A DNA stretch of 50,075 nucleotides from an uncultured Gemmatimonadota bacterium (GCA_902805735.1 CADCTW010000066.1:1-50075), one strand, 5' to 3'; numbered from the stretch's first letter, positions 33,559-41,604 are shown. Made by a program: numbers and translations. The notes: generated by a model not told the origin, from the letters alone.

Positions 33559-34368
33559 TCACCGCGCGATCCCCGCCGACACCAGCACCCCTGCCTCCGG
33601 GCTGAACCGGGTGAGCCCCGCCACCCCTTCCACCCGCACCCAGCGCCGCCGCCCGATCCGCACCCCCAGCCGCGCCTCGCCCAGCGACTCGTTGCCGCGG
33701 ATCTCCCGGTGCCCGCTCCCCACCTGCTGCCCCGTGATGGTGAGAGAGGGGACGATGGCGAGCCGGTCGTACTCGGCGCGCAGGATGTAGAGGAGGAGGT
33801 CGTCCTGCTCGAAGTCGGGGCGGCGGGTGGTGTTGATGGTCACCCCCGTCTCGGCCGCCAGCGACGCCCCGCCGCGCGCCACCCGCCCGCCGACCAGCGC
33901 GAAGAAGTCGGTGGCGTCGCGGTCCAGCCCAACGCGGTTGTCGGTGGTGGGGATGCGCGTGCCGAAGCGGAGGATGGCGAGGGCGCGAGCGTTCTCGGGC
34001 GTGAGCCTCACCAGGGTGGAAACGCGGTAGTCCCCCGAATCCTGACGCCCGGGCCCCGCCTCCGTCACCGCCGGATCGGCCGGCGCGAAGCGCTCCTGGT
34101 CCTCGAAGAAGCGCCGCACCGTCCCCGACGCTTCCAGCACCACCCTCCCCGTCCGCCACACTGCCCTGAAGTTCCCCGCCTCCACCAGCGCCCCCTCCGT
34201 CCCCGCCAGCGACGCCCGCTGCCCCCGGAACGCCCCCCCGCCCACCTCCACCAGCACCTGCGGCCCCTCGGCGAACGCCCTCCACTCCGCCGGATCCAGA
34301 GGACGGAGCTGCGCGCTCGCGGGGAGCGCGAGGGTGAGAGCGGCGAGCAGCGACGCGGTGCGGATCAT
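33559..34368 (-). CDS. Secreted beta-barrel-like protein of unknown function
   Basis: A 269-residue protein with a signal peptide (ending PASAQ). The remainder alternates in beta-strand style (FRAVWRTGRVVLEASGTVRR, YRVSTLVRLTPENARALAIL, LGVRIGRRRWVRVEGVAGL) and ends LVSAGIAR, so it may be an outer-membrane barrel. It lies 11 bp upstream of the epimerase and is probably in its operon. It could be an outer-membrane component of polysaccharide export, but no family was recognised. Confidence 0.7.
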   Translation of the reverse strand: MIRTASLLAALTLALPASAQLRPLDPAEWRAFAEGPQVLVEVGGGAFRGQRASLAGTEGALVEAGNFRAVWRTGRVVLEASGTVRRFFEDQERFAPADPAVTEAGPGRQDSGDYRVSTLVRLTPENARALAILRFGTRIPTTDNRVGLDRDATDFFALVGGRVARGGASLAAETGVTINTTRRPDFEQDDLLLYILRAEYDRLAIVPSLTITGQQVGSGHREIRGNESLGEARLGVRIGRRRWVRVEGVAGLTRFSPEAGVLVSAGIAR

Positions 34369-34428
34369 GGGAGGGTGCGGTTCAGGATGGGCCGTGAAAG
34401 TCGCGGTTCATCCGTTCCCCTGCAAGGG

Positions 34429-34493
34429 CTCACACAGAGACACAGAGCCACAGAGATGAAGTTCTTCTCTGTGGCTCTGTGTCTCTGTGTGAG
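34429..34493. repeat. CACAGAG-family full hairpin, GCC variant
   Basis: The left arm 34429-34456 differs from the common one at one base (AGAGCCACAGAGA) and the right arm 34466-34493 carries the matching change (TCTCTGTGGCTCT), so pairing is kept. It is 10 bp downstream of the DUF4276 stop. Confidence 0.93.
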
Positions 34494-34506
34494 CCCTTCT
34501 GTTCAG
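34459..34506. repeat. 48-bp direct repeat, copy 1
   Basis: Starts AAGTTCTTCTCTGTGGCTCT and ends CCCTTCTGTTCAG. Copy 2, identical over all 48 bp, lies at 36377-36424. Each includes a CACAGAG right arm and the last stop codon of the gene to its right. Confidence 0.93.
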
Positions 34507-35105
34507 GATGCGAGCTGCTGGAGAAGCGTTTGGAAGAGCCGCTCGCAGTGCGGGGCCCGGCTGCGCACCTTCGCCGGATCGATCTGCGCGAGGAGGTCGA
34601 AAGCGTGGCGCGTCTTGTGGTACTCGCCCTTCGTAGTTCCACGCGTGGCACGCTTCAGCGCGGGAACCAGATCATCCTTGGGGATGGTCTCGACGTTCTT
34701 CGTTCTCGGGATTGCATTGGCCGCGAATCCCTGGCCGTAGAACCGCGCGAGCGTATCCGGGTCCGCGATAAGCCACGCTTCCATCGCCTGGACCATCAGG
34801 TGCACCTGGGTCTCCATGATCGAATCCAGATTCCAACCGCGTAGATGATCCCGCGCGGTTCCCGTCACGGGTGCCTCGGAATCGACCAGCAGTACATTGA
34901 ACGCAGTCGGATGCTCGGTACGGGCACGCTGGAACTTCTCATGTGCCGCCTCGCGCGAACCACACGCGACCACCTGCAGCCCGCGTTCGCGCTCCCACGC
35001 CTCGGAGCCCACCTCGCTCAGGAACCTGCCGAACGCCCTGCGCATCAACGCTTTGCTCTCCTTCCCGCCTCCTCCTTCCACGTAGATCCGGATCTCCTTC
35101 ACCAT
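34503..35105 (-). CDS. DUF4276 family protein (TOPRIM-like), candidate defence effector
   Basis: A 200-residue protein matching DUF4276: IRIYVEGGGGKESKALMRRA at the N-terminus, LQVVACGSREAAHEKF, NVLLVDSEAPV, then HLMVQAMEAWLIADPDTLARF, IPKDDLVPALKRATRGTTKG and KTRHAFDLLAQIDP. The YVEG glutamate and the VDSE acidic pair fit a TOPRIM-like metal site. It overlaps the AAA ATPase gene by 7 bp. Such pairs occur in several anti-phage systems, where the small protein is thought to be the effector controlled by the ATPase. The role here is inferred. Confidence 0.9.
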   Translation of the reverse strand: MVKEIRIYVEGGGGKESKALMRRAFGRFLSEVGSEAWERERGLQVVACGSREAAHEKFQRARTEHPTAFNVLLVDSEAPVTGTARDHLRGWNLDSIMETQVHLMVQAMEAWLIADPDTLARFYGQGFAANAIPRTKNVETIPKDDLVPALKRATRGTTKGEYHKTRHAFDLLAQIDPAKVRSRAPHCERLFQTLLQQLAS

Positions 35106-36304
35106 CGAGTGCCTCCAATCTCGCCCATCCGCCAGACATCGCCCAGCGAATACTCATCCAACCAGGTGGCGAGTTGCTGTGCATCCAATCGCCGCAGCGA
35201 AGTCCCACCTTTGCCCGATTCGCAGACGATCACACTCTCCGGCACATCCGACAGCGCGGAGACCAGCGCATCGGAGTGGGTCGTGACGATGAGTTGAGTC
35301 CGCGCCGACGCCTCTTTCAGCAACTCCGCGATCGTCGGGAGAAGGTCCGGGTGCAGCCCTAGCTCCGGCTCCTCGATGCAGATCAGCGGCGGCGGCGTGG
35401 GATGGCAAAGGATCGCGAGCAGGCTCAGGTAGCGGAGCGTGCCGTCGGAAAGCCGCGGCGCCGGAATCTGCTCGCCTCCTCGCTCCTCGACGTAAAGCTG
35501 GACCGTGCCGCCCTGGATCCTGGTGATGATGCGCTCGACTTCCTCATAAAGGTGCCGAAGGTACTTCTCCACCATTTCCCTCGTCGTCGGGCGCTGCGTC
35601 AGGTCGTGCAGCACCAGAACGAGATTGCTCGCGTCGGGGAGCAAGAAATCGGTCGGCAGGTCCGCGCCCTGCGGAAGCCGTGCGGGATTGCGGCGTCCGA
35701 AACTCCACTCTTGGAACAGAGTGATTCCCTCGAACGACGACGCGAGATGCGTAAGCTCCGGATAGACACCGGGATCTTTGCGCTGCGACAGGATCGATTG
35801 GTTCGGCTTCAGCTCCTGCTGCTGCAAATGGATCATCCTGCGGGTCTCGCCCTCGGCATCGTAACCGCTGATCGCGGCCCCTTCCCGGTTGTATCTGTAC
35901 ACCGGTTCGTAGTCGATCTTGGAGCCTGGCCGGTGGATCGGGGCGCCGATGCCTTCCGAAACAATGTCCAGCCGATAGTTGACCTGCGCAAACCCAAGAA
36001 GATAGGAAATGTTCTGGGGCAGGAGGAAACTCGGGTAATCCACCTGCGCGCCGATCGTCGCAACGCCCGACGCGCCTGCGCCACGCCGGATGTACTCGCC
36101 GACGCCCCCGCGCTCCCGAAAGTACGCCGCGAGGTCCCGGGGGGCCGCACGCAGCACGCCCAACGCTTCGACCAGGTTCGACTTCCCGGAAGCGTTCGGC
36201 CCGATCAGGACGTTGAGCGGCTGGAGTTCGATGTCTACCCCGGGACTTCCATAGGACAGGAAGTTCTGGAGCATCAGTCGGTGGATGAGCCGTGAGCCTT
36301 CCAT
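35099..36304 (-). CDS. AAA_21/ABC-type ATPase partner of DUF4276
   Basis: A 401-residue ATPase of the SMC/OLD-like ABC group. The N-terminal RLMLQNFLSYG and NVLIGPNASGKSNLVEAL (Walker A, near residue 38) are followed by a helical insert (about 90-290), the signature LSDGTLRYLSLLAIL, Walker B ICIEEPELGLHP, and the D-loop/H-switch region LIVTTHSDALVSAL. No nuclease domain is fused, so effector activity probably sits in the DUF4276 partner. ATG 36304 is chosen (AAGG 8 nt upstream); another ATG at 36349 is possible. The gene has fewer GC-rich codons than its neighbours, consistent with transfer. Confidence 0.92.
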   Translation of the reverse strand: MEGSRLIHRLMLQNFLSYGSPGVDIELQPLNVLIGPNASGKSNLVEALGVLRAAPRDLAAYFRERGGVGEYIRRGAGASGVATIGAQVDYPSFLLPQNISYLLGFAQVNYRLDIVSEGIGAPIHRPGSKIDYEPVYRYNREGAAISGYDAEGETRRMIHLQQQELKPNQSILSQRKDPGVYPELTHLASSFEGITLFQEWSFGRRNPARLPQGADLPTDFLLPDASNLVLVLHDLTQRPTTREMVEKYLRHLYEEVERIITRIQGGTVQLYVEERGGEQIPAPRLSDGTLRYLSLLAILCHPTPPPLICIEEPELGLHPDLLPTIAELLKEASARTQLIVTTHSDALVSALSDVPESVIVCESGKGGTSLRRLDAQQLATWLDEYSLGDVWRMGEIGGTRW

Positions 36305-36376
36305 GAGCGTCGCCTTGGGGGAGTACGTGCGTGTTCGGGAAGGATACATCCCGCCAACGCCCGCCCGCAAACCATC

Positions 36377-36424
36377 AAGTTCTTCTCTGTGGCTCTGTGT
36401 CTCTGTGTGAGCCCTTCTGTTCAG
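36377..36424. repeat. 48-bp direct repeat, copy 2
   Basis: Identical to 34459-34506. Here only the right arm of the CACAGAG hairpin is present, between the ATPase start region and the end of the next gene upstream. Confidence 0.93.
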
Positions 36425-37464
36425 CGCAGCCGCTTCAGGCGCCGCTCCACCTCGGGCGGGATGGCGAGCGTGTCCGCGACGGCGGCGATCGCCTCGGCAT
36501 CGCGCCACTGCTGCTCCAGGATCTGGAGCTCGCCCTCCAGCGCGCGCCGCTCGGAGTCTTCGTGGGAGGCCATCTCCAGGGCCAGGCGCACCTCGGCGGG
36601 CATCTGCCAGAGCTCGCGGTAGCCCCACCCCAGCCGGCGCGCGTCCAGCTCGGACTGGCGGAAGTAGCGCTCCGGGTCCCCCGCGGCCTCGATTCGCGCG
36701 ACGGCGGACTGCACCTCGGCGCGGGAGCCGCCGGCGCGGTTGGCGCCCGGGAGCATCACCCCCAGCGCCCGCACCGCCGCCCCGCCGCGGAGCTGGACCT
36801 TGCGGTCGATGCGAAAGGGGTCGTTCTGGGCGTACTCGTACAGCTCCGCCAGCCCCAGCTCCAGCGCCCAATCTTCCTCGCCCGGCAGGATGCGGGCGCG
36901 GACAACCTCGTCCTTCGGTGTCAGGATCCGCTCGCCCCGTTCGTCGGTCATGGCGAGCAGCGCCTGGCGAGCTCGGCCGCTGCCCCCCGGCACGCGGCGC
37001 GAGACAATCAGCGCGACGTGCGCCGCGAGCGCAACGGGCGCGAGGAGAGCGGGGGCGCTCGCAATCAGCACTCCCGCCGCCGCGGCGCCCGTCACCCCCA
37101 GCACCCCGGCACCCGTCCAGAACCGCCGCGCCCGCCGCCCGAACTGGTCGCCATACCGCCACGCCGCGAACTCCGGGCGCAGGGGCCGCCCGATGCGCAC
37201 CAGCCCCGTGCCGTCCGCCACGCGCGCCAGCCCGATCTGCTCCGTGGCCACGCGGGTGCGCGTGTCCCGGTACAGCCGCTCGGCTTCCTCGATGGCCTCC
37301 CAGCGCGTCTCGATGGGCGACAGGTTCCACCGCTCGCACGCGCCGCACACCGCCCACAGCCTCCCCCGCTCCGCATCGAACGCCACGCGGCGCGCCACGG
37401 GAAAGTGCTCCAGCGCCTCGTTGCCCCCGAGCGGGGCGTGACAGAAGATGCAGGTGCGGTACAT
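36421..37464 (-). CDS. Hypothetical protein with N-terminal CxxC zinc-site-like motifs and a hydrophobic segment
   Basis: A 347-residue protein. The N-terminus has two Cys pairs (CIFC at 5-8 and CGAC near 40) with an intervening His (LEHFPVARR), a treble-clef or HNH-like zinc arrangement. A hydrophobic stretch (about 130-170, VTGAAAAGVLIASAPALLAP) may be membrane-associated. The C-terminal half is helical and charged (AEVQSAVARIEAAGDPE, ELQILEQQWRDAEAIAA). The family was not recognised. It follows the amidohydrolase by 38 bp that are mostly a repeat arm. Confidence 0.75.
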   Translation of the reverse strand: MYRTCIFCHAPLGGNEALEHFPVARRVAFDAERGRLWAVCGACERWNLSPIETRWEAIEEAERLYRDTRTRVATEQIGLARVADGTGLVRIGRPLRPEFAAWRYGDQFGRRARRFWTGAGVLGVTGAAAAGVLIASAPALLAPVALAAHVALIVSRRVPGGSGRARQALLAMTDERGERILTPKDEVVRARILPGEEDWALELGLAELYEYAQNDPFRIDRKVQLRGGAAVRALGVMLPGANRAGGSRAEVQSAVARIEAAGDPERYFRQSELDARRLGWGYRELWQMPAEVRLALEMASHEDSERRALEGELQILEQQWRDAEAIAAVADTLAIPPEVERRLKRLR

Positions 37465-37468
37465 AGCC

Positions 37469-37494
37469 TCTGTGCCTCTGTGTCTCTGTGTGAG
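37469..37494 (-). repeat. CACAGAG-family single arm
   Basis: On the minus strand CTCACACAGAGACACAGAGG then CACAGA, starting 8 bp after the amidohydrolase stop and ending just before the ATG of the next gene. Confidence 0.9.
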
Positions 37495-37502
37495 CCCGCC
37501 GT

Positions 37503-38465
37503 TCAGGGCAGCCGCAGCACCGACGCCCCCCGCTCCAGCACCTCGTCCGGCGTGCCCAGCGCGCGCTTGATGGCGATCTCGCGCTGAAGCGGATTCTTGA
37601 TGCGCTCCAGGGTGGCGACCCGGCGGGGCCCCAGCCGCCGCAGGTGCCAGACCGCGTTGCAGGGGACGGGGAAGTCGCTGCCGTGCAGGGTGCGCGCGGC
37701 CAGCTCCGGGTCGGCGGCGAGGCGGCCCAGGGTGGCGGAGCGCGCGGGGTTGTTCATCCCCGAGTTGTCCGCCCACAGGTGGGGAAACTCGGCCATCAGG
37801 GCGCGCAGCAGCGGCGTCTGGTCCGGGTCGCGGCGAAAGGGGACGGGCGCGGCCAGGTGCGCCACGATCACCGGCACCCCCTCGCGCAGGGGGAGGAGGA
37901 TGCGGCGCAGGTCCTTGAGCGCGGGGTCCAGCTCCGCGAAGGTGTTCTCGCTGCCGCCGGAGTGCACCAGCAGGGGGAGCCCCGCGTCGGCCATGCGGCG
38001 GTAGAACGGGCGGTGCGCCGGGTCGGCCGGGTCGATCAGCTGCGTGGCGGGGAGCCACTTGAGGAGCACCGCTCCCCCTTCGATACACTCCTCCAGCCGC
38101 TCCAGCGCGTCCCGCCGCGCCGGGTTGAGCGAGGGGCCGGGAAGGAGCTCCGGGTGCTCGCGGCACGCGCGGAAGACCCAGCCGGGCGGAATCACCATCT
38201 GCGAGCGCCCCAGGTCCGGCTCGCCGCGGGCGTCGCACGCCGCGTCGAAGCCCAGCGCCACCGCGCGGTCCACCTCGCTCCCGCGCACGTGCGCGGCCAG
38301 GCGTGCGGCCCAATCCGCGTCCGCCATGGGAGAGTCGGGCCGGAAGCCGTGCAGCCGCCCCAGCGCGCGGAAGGTGAGGCTGCGCCGGAAGCGCGGCGAA
38401 ACCCAGCATCCGCTCCCGTTGGCGCCGACGCCGGCCAGGTGCGCGTGCACGTCGATGCGCATCAT
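37503..38465 (-). CDS. Amidohydrolase family protein (TIM-barrel metal-dependent)
   Basis: A 320-residue amidohydrolase-2-type protein. The N-terminal RIDVHAHLAG carries the first metal His pair, KWLPATQLIDP the Lys position, LLVHSGGSENTF the next His, VIVAHLAAPVPF another, and LHGSDFPVP the catalytic Asp. Relatives act as decarboxylases or hydrolases on small molecules; the substrate is unknown. The start ATG ATG at 38465 overlaps the previous gene's stop (ATGA). Confidence 0.88.
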   Translation of the reverse strand: MMRIDVHAHLAGVGANGSGCWVSPRFRRSLTFRALGRLHGFRPDSPMADADWAARLAAHVRGSEVDRAVALGFDAACDARGEPDLGRSQMVIPPGWVFRACREHPELLPGPSLNPARRDALERLEECIEGGAVLLKWLPATQLIDPADPAHRPFYRRMADAGLPLLVHSGGSENTFAELDPALKDLRRILLPLREGVPVIVAHLAAPVPFRRDPDQTPLLRALMAEFPHLWADNSGMNNPARSATLGRLAADPELAARTLHGSDFPVPCNAVWHLRRLGPRRVATLERIKNPLQREIAIKRALGTPDEVLERGASVLRLP

Positions 38466-39310
38466 GCCAGCCACCCCGCCACCCGCGCCACCGCCCGCGC
38501 GTCGAAGGGCACGCTCCAGTGCGATGCCCCGTCCAGCACCTCCAGCGTCGCGCCGGGGATGCGGCTCGCCAGCACCTTCCCCTGCTCCGCCGGCACCAGC
38601 GCGTCGCCGCGGCTGTAGACGAGGAGCACGGGCGTGCGGATGCGCGGCGCGGCCTCCTCCAGCGCCAGCTGCGCGAGCAGCGCCTGCACCCCCGCCACGT
38701 ACCCGAATCCCCCCGGCGCTCCGTCCAGGCGGAAGGGATAGGCGCCGCGCTTCAAAGGACCCACCGCGGGCACCACGCCCCACATCCCATAATGCTCCCT
38801 CTGCGCGAAAGTCGCGCGCCGCAGGAATCCGCGCAGCTCCCCCAGCGCCACCCGCGCCCCGATGCGCAGCCGGATGGGGGCGGAAAGGACCGCCGCCGAG
38901 ACGACCCGCTCCCAGCCGGGGCCGGACAGCGCGTGTAGCACCAGCGACCCGCCCAGGCTGTGCCCGAGCAGGTGCAGCGGAAGCGCGGGACGCCCCGCCT
39001 CCGCGCGCTCGGCGGCGCCGGCCAGCGCATCGACGATGGCGTCCACGCGAAAGGTGGTGGTGCTCTCACGCCCGTGTCCGTCCAGGTCGAAGGCGAAGAT
39101 CTCCCACCCGGCGCGCAGCAGCGGCTTGCAGAGGGCGAGGAGGGGATAGAGCGCGTCGTTCCCCGCCCCGTGCGCCAGCAGCACCCGCCCGCGCGCGGCG
39201 CCCGCGGGGACGAGGCGGCACCCGCGCGCGTGGCCGCCGGCGCGGGGATAGCTCACCGTCTCCAGGGAAGCTCCCTCGGCGGCGAGCCAGGCGCCCAGAC
39301 GCGCCCTCAA
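38462..39310 (-). CDS. Alpha/beta-hydrolase (serine hydrolase, lysophospholipase-like)
   Basis: About 282 residues if translation starts at TTG 39310, which overlaps the NADH dehydrogenase stop as TTGA; a GTG about 20 codons later is an alternative. Hydrolase features are VLLAHGAGNDALYPLL, FAFDLDGHGRES, nucleophile Ser in LLGHSLGGSLVLHAL, the acidic residue in LVYSRGDALVPAEQ and His in ASHWSVPFD. It probably hydrolyses an ester or lipid in the cytoplasm. It is coupled by overlaps to the genes on both sides. Confidence 0.87.
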   Translation of the reverse strand: MRARLGAWLAAEGASLETVSYPRAGGHARGCRLVPAGAARGRVLLAHGAGNDALYPLLALCKPLLRAGWEIFAFDLDGHGRESTTTFRVDAIVDALAGAAERAEAGRPALPLHLLGHSLGGSLVLHALSGPGWERVVSAAVLSAPIRLRIGARVALGELRGFLRRATFAQREHYGMWGVVPAVGPLKRGAYPFRLDGAPGGFGYVAGVQALLAQLALEEAAPRIRTPVLLVYSRGDALVPAEQGKVLASRIPGATLEVLDGASHWSVPFDARAVARVAGWLA

Positions 39311-40734
39311 CGGCCGGCGCTGGCCTGGTGCCGGTCGCCGCCCATCCAGCCGGTGGCCTCGGCGTCCGCGGGGGCGGTCTGGCCCTGGCGCTCGGCGGCG
39401 TCGGCGTCCTGGCCGGAGCGGCTCTGGTGCGTGTCCGGCGTGCCCAGCGGCTTGCCCGGGGGCGCCAGCTCGGCCCCCACCTCGCCCGTGATCAGCCGCG
39501 CCCCCCGCTGCCAGGTGACGTACGACCACGCCCACTGCGTGAAGACGGAGATGCGGTTGCGGAAGCCGACCAGGAAGAAGATGTGGATCAGGAGCCAGCC
39601 CCACCACGCCAGGACGCCCGACATCTTGACCCTGCCCATGTGCAGCACGGCGGCGCGCCGCCCCATCACCGCCATGCTCCCCTTGTCCTTGTAGCGGAAG
39701 GCCGTGCGCGCCCCGCCCTCGATGCTCGCCACGATGTTGGAGGCCGCGCGCCGCCCCATCTGCATCGCCACCTGCGCCACGCCCGGCAGCGGCTTCCCGT
39801 CGTCCCCGTCCAGGTTCGCCAGGTCGCCGATCACGAACACCTCCGGGTGGCCGGGGATGGATAGGTCGGAGAGGATCTGCACCCGCCCCACGCGGTCCGT
39901 GGGCGCGCCCAGCCGCTTCCCCAGGGGCGAGGCGGTGACGCCGGCGGCCCACACGACGTTGCGGGTGCGGACGATCTCGTCGCCCACGCGCACGTGGTCC
40001 GGCTGCACGTCGGTCACGATGCTCCCCGTGCGCACCTCCACCCCGCGAAGCTGCAGCGCCTCCGAGGCGTAGCGCGAGAGCGGCTCGGGATACGCGGCCA
40101 GCAGGCTGGGGCCGCCCTCCAGCAGCAGGATGCGCGCGTGCGACGGGTCGATGTGGCGGAAGTCGCGGGCGATGGAGCGGCGCGCCGTCTCGGCCATTGC
40201 CCCCGCCATCTCCACCCCCGTGGGCCCGCCGCCGATGACCACGAAGGTGAGGAGGGCGCGCCGCTCCTCGGGGTCCTCCTCCTGCTCGGCGGCCTCGAAG
40301 GCCAGCAGGAAGCGGCGGCGGATCTCGGTGGCGTCTTCCAGCGACTTGAGGCCGGGGGCGAGGGGCTCCCACTCCGGGTGGCCGAAGTAGGCGTGCGTGG
40401 CGCCGGTGGCCAGGACCAGGTAGTCGTACTCCATCCGGTCCCCGTCCGCGAACACCACCTCCTTGCGCTCCACGTCCACGTCGGCGACCTCGGCCATCCT
40501 CACCTCGGTGGACCCCTGGCGGCGCAGCACCTGGCGGATCGGGGAGGCGATGTCCGCGGGGGAGAGGGTAGCGGTGGCCACCTGGTATAGCAGCGGCTGG
40601 AAGATGTGGTGATTCCTCCGGTCCACCACCGTCACCGTCACGGGCGCGCGCCGCAGCGCCCGCGCCGCCCACAGCCCCCCGAACCCGCCCCCCACGATCA
40701 CCACGTGCGGCACCCGCAGGATACGCGTCGCCAT
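39307..40734 (-). CDS. ndh: Type II NADH:quinone oxidoreductase (NDH-2 family)
   Basis: A 475-residue NAD(P)/FAD oxidoreductase. It has an FAD-binding VVIVGGGFGGLWAARAL, HHIFQPLLYQVATATLSPAD (a hallmark of NDH-2), an NAD-binding FVVIGGGPTGVEMAGAMAE, and VFVIGDLANLDGDDGKPLPG, VAQVAMQMGR for the second FAD contact. A C-terminal amphipathic region (WGWLLIHIFFLVGFRNR) anchors it at the membrane. A Gln/Ala/Asp-rich tail of about 50 residues follows. It passes electrons from NADH to quinone without pumping protons. It is the first gene of a four-gene operon. Confidence 0.93.
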   Translation of the reverse strand: MATRILRVPHVVIVGGGFGGLWAARALRRAPVTVTVVDRRNHHIFQPLLYQVATATLSPADIASPIRQVLRRQGSTEVRMAEVADVDVERKEVVFADGDRMEYDYLVLATGATHAYFGHPEWEPLAPGLKSLEDATEIRRRFLLAFEAAEQEEDPEERRALLTFVVIGGGPTGVEMAGAMAETARRSIARDFRHIDPSHARILLLEGGPSLLAAYPEPLSRYASEALQLRGVEVRTGSIVTDVQPDHVRVGDEIVRTRNVVWAAGVTASPLGKRLGAPTDRVGRVQILSDLSIPGHPEVFVIGDLANLDGDDGKPLPGVAQVAMQMGRRAASNIVASIEGGARTAFRYKDKGSMAVMGRRAAVLHMGRVKMSGVLAWWGWLLIHIFFLVGFRNRISVFTQWAWSYVTWQRGARLITGEVGAELAPPGKPLGTPDTHQSRSGQDADAAERQGQTAPADAEATGWMGGDRHQASAGR

Positions 40735-40784
40735 CTTGTCTCTCCGGTGAAGGCCCTTTGGACAAGATAGCTCAAGAACCTGGG

Positions 40785-40844
40785 CTCACACAGAGACACA
40801 GAGGCACAGAGAAAAGCGATCGTTCTCTGTGCGTCTCCGTGAGC
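40785..40844. repeat. CACAGAG-family hairpin, diverged right arm
   Basis: Left arm 40785-40812 is the consensus; the right arm is shorter and altered (CTCTGTGCGTCTCCGTGAG). It lies upstream of ndh, in the divergent gap that also holds the transposase element. Confidence 0.88.
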
Positions 40845-40936
40845 CCGGAAGGGGGATCCGGGGTATCTATATCTGGGGATCGAGCCGAGGGTTCGCATCG
40901 CGGATCCGCGCATTCGGGGATTGGATCGCCCGAATT

Positions 40937-41519
40937 CCGGGGGATGAATCCCCCGGCTGGAACGACGGGAAGCCCGCTGAAGCGGGCTCGCGCGACACGG
41001 GGTGTGAACCTCATCCATAAATAGGTGCACCGATGCCGAGCGCACATACGGAACTGTACCTGCACCTCGTCTGGGCGACGCATCGGCGGCACCCGCTCAT
41101 TACGCCGGAGCTCCAGCCGAGGATCTACGCGGCGATCTGCGACCAGTGCGTGCGAGTGAAGGCGGATGTGATCGCCATCGGCGGAATGCCGGACCACACG
41201 CACGTGCTCCTCCGCTCACCACCGACCATCTGCGTCGCGGATCTCGCCCGCCGCATCAAAGGGGGCTCCTCACACGTCGCGGGCCAGGCGGCCGGGTCAC
41301 GTGCTTTCCGGTGGCAGGACGGCTACGGCGCTTTCAGCGTCTCGCGATCCATCCTCCCGCGCGTGCGGGCCTACGTCCTCGACCAGGAGCGTCACCACCG
41401 CGACCGTACCCTGAGCACCACCTTCGAGCGCACCGGCCCGCCCAACGAATGATCCGTCATCGGAGCGAGCCCGCTTCAGCGGGCTTCCCGTCGTTCCAGC
41501 CGCGGGATTCATCCCCCGG
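40937..41519 (+). mobile_element. RAYT-type element: transposase gene between inverted 55-bp REP sequences
   Basis: The left end 40937-40991 starts CCGGGGGATGAATCCCCCGG and includes CTGGAACGACGGGAAGCCCG. The right end 41465-41519 is its inverted copy with one mismatch over 55 bp. Each end contains two small hairpins (CCGGGGG/CCCCCGG and AGCCCGC/GCGGGCT). The single gene inside is a Y1-type transposase. Inverted REPs around the gene fit REP-associated tyrosine transposases rather than classic IS200 elements. No target duplication was seen, as expected for this enzyme class. Confidence 0.85.
41033..41452 (+). CDS. REP-associated / IS200-like Y1 transposase
   Basis: A 139-residue HUH single-strand transposase. 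ELYLHLVWATHRRHPLITPE is the typical first strand, MPDHTHVLLRSPP carries the HUH pair (His55, His57), and VRAYVLDQERHH carries the nucleophile Tyr114. RRIKGGSS and FRWQDGYGAFSVS are further family signatures. It cuts and rejoins single-stranded DNA at REP hairpins. The start is ATG 41033 with AGGTG about 7 nt upstream. All key residues are present, so it may be active. Confidence 0.94.
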   Translation: MPSAHTELYLHLVWATHRRHPLITPELQPRIYAAICDQCVRVKADVIAIGGMPDHTHVLLRSPPTICVADLARRIKGGSSHVAGQAAGSRAFRWQDGYGAFSVSRSILPRVRAYVLDQERHHRDRTLSTTFERTGPPNE

Positions 41520-41537
41520 AACGCCATCGGTTCCGAA

Positions 41538-41594
41538 AAGACACAGAGGCACAGAGAAGAACCGAATCTCTGTGCCTCTGTGTCTCTGTGTGAC
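41538..41594. repeat. CACAGAG-family full hairpin
   Basis: GACACAGAGGCACAGAGA pairs with the partner starting TCTCTGTGCCTCTG across an AGAACCGAA loop. It lies between the transposase right end and the convergent sigma-factor stop at 41605. Confidence 0.92.
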
Positions 41595-41604
41595 CCATTG
41601 TTCT

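Noticed and set aside
34503..36304. Complete prophage or ICE around the defence-like pair
   Set aside because: No integrase, structural, att-site tRNA or conjugation genes; only the two genes lie between the direct repeats.
16439..41594. CACAGAG repeats as a CRISPR array
   Set aside because: Copies are dispersed one per intergenic gap, palindromic, with no regular spacers and no cas genes.
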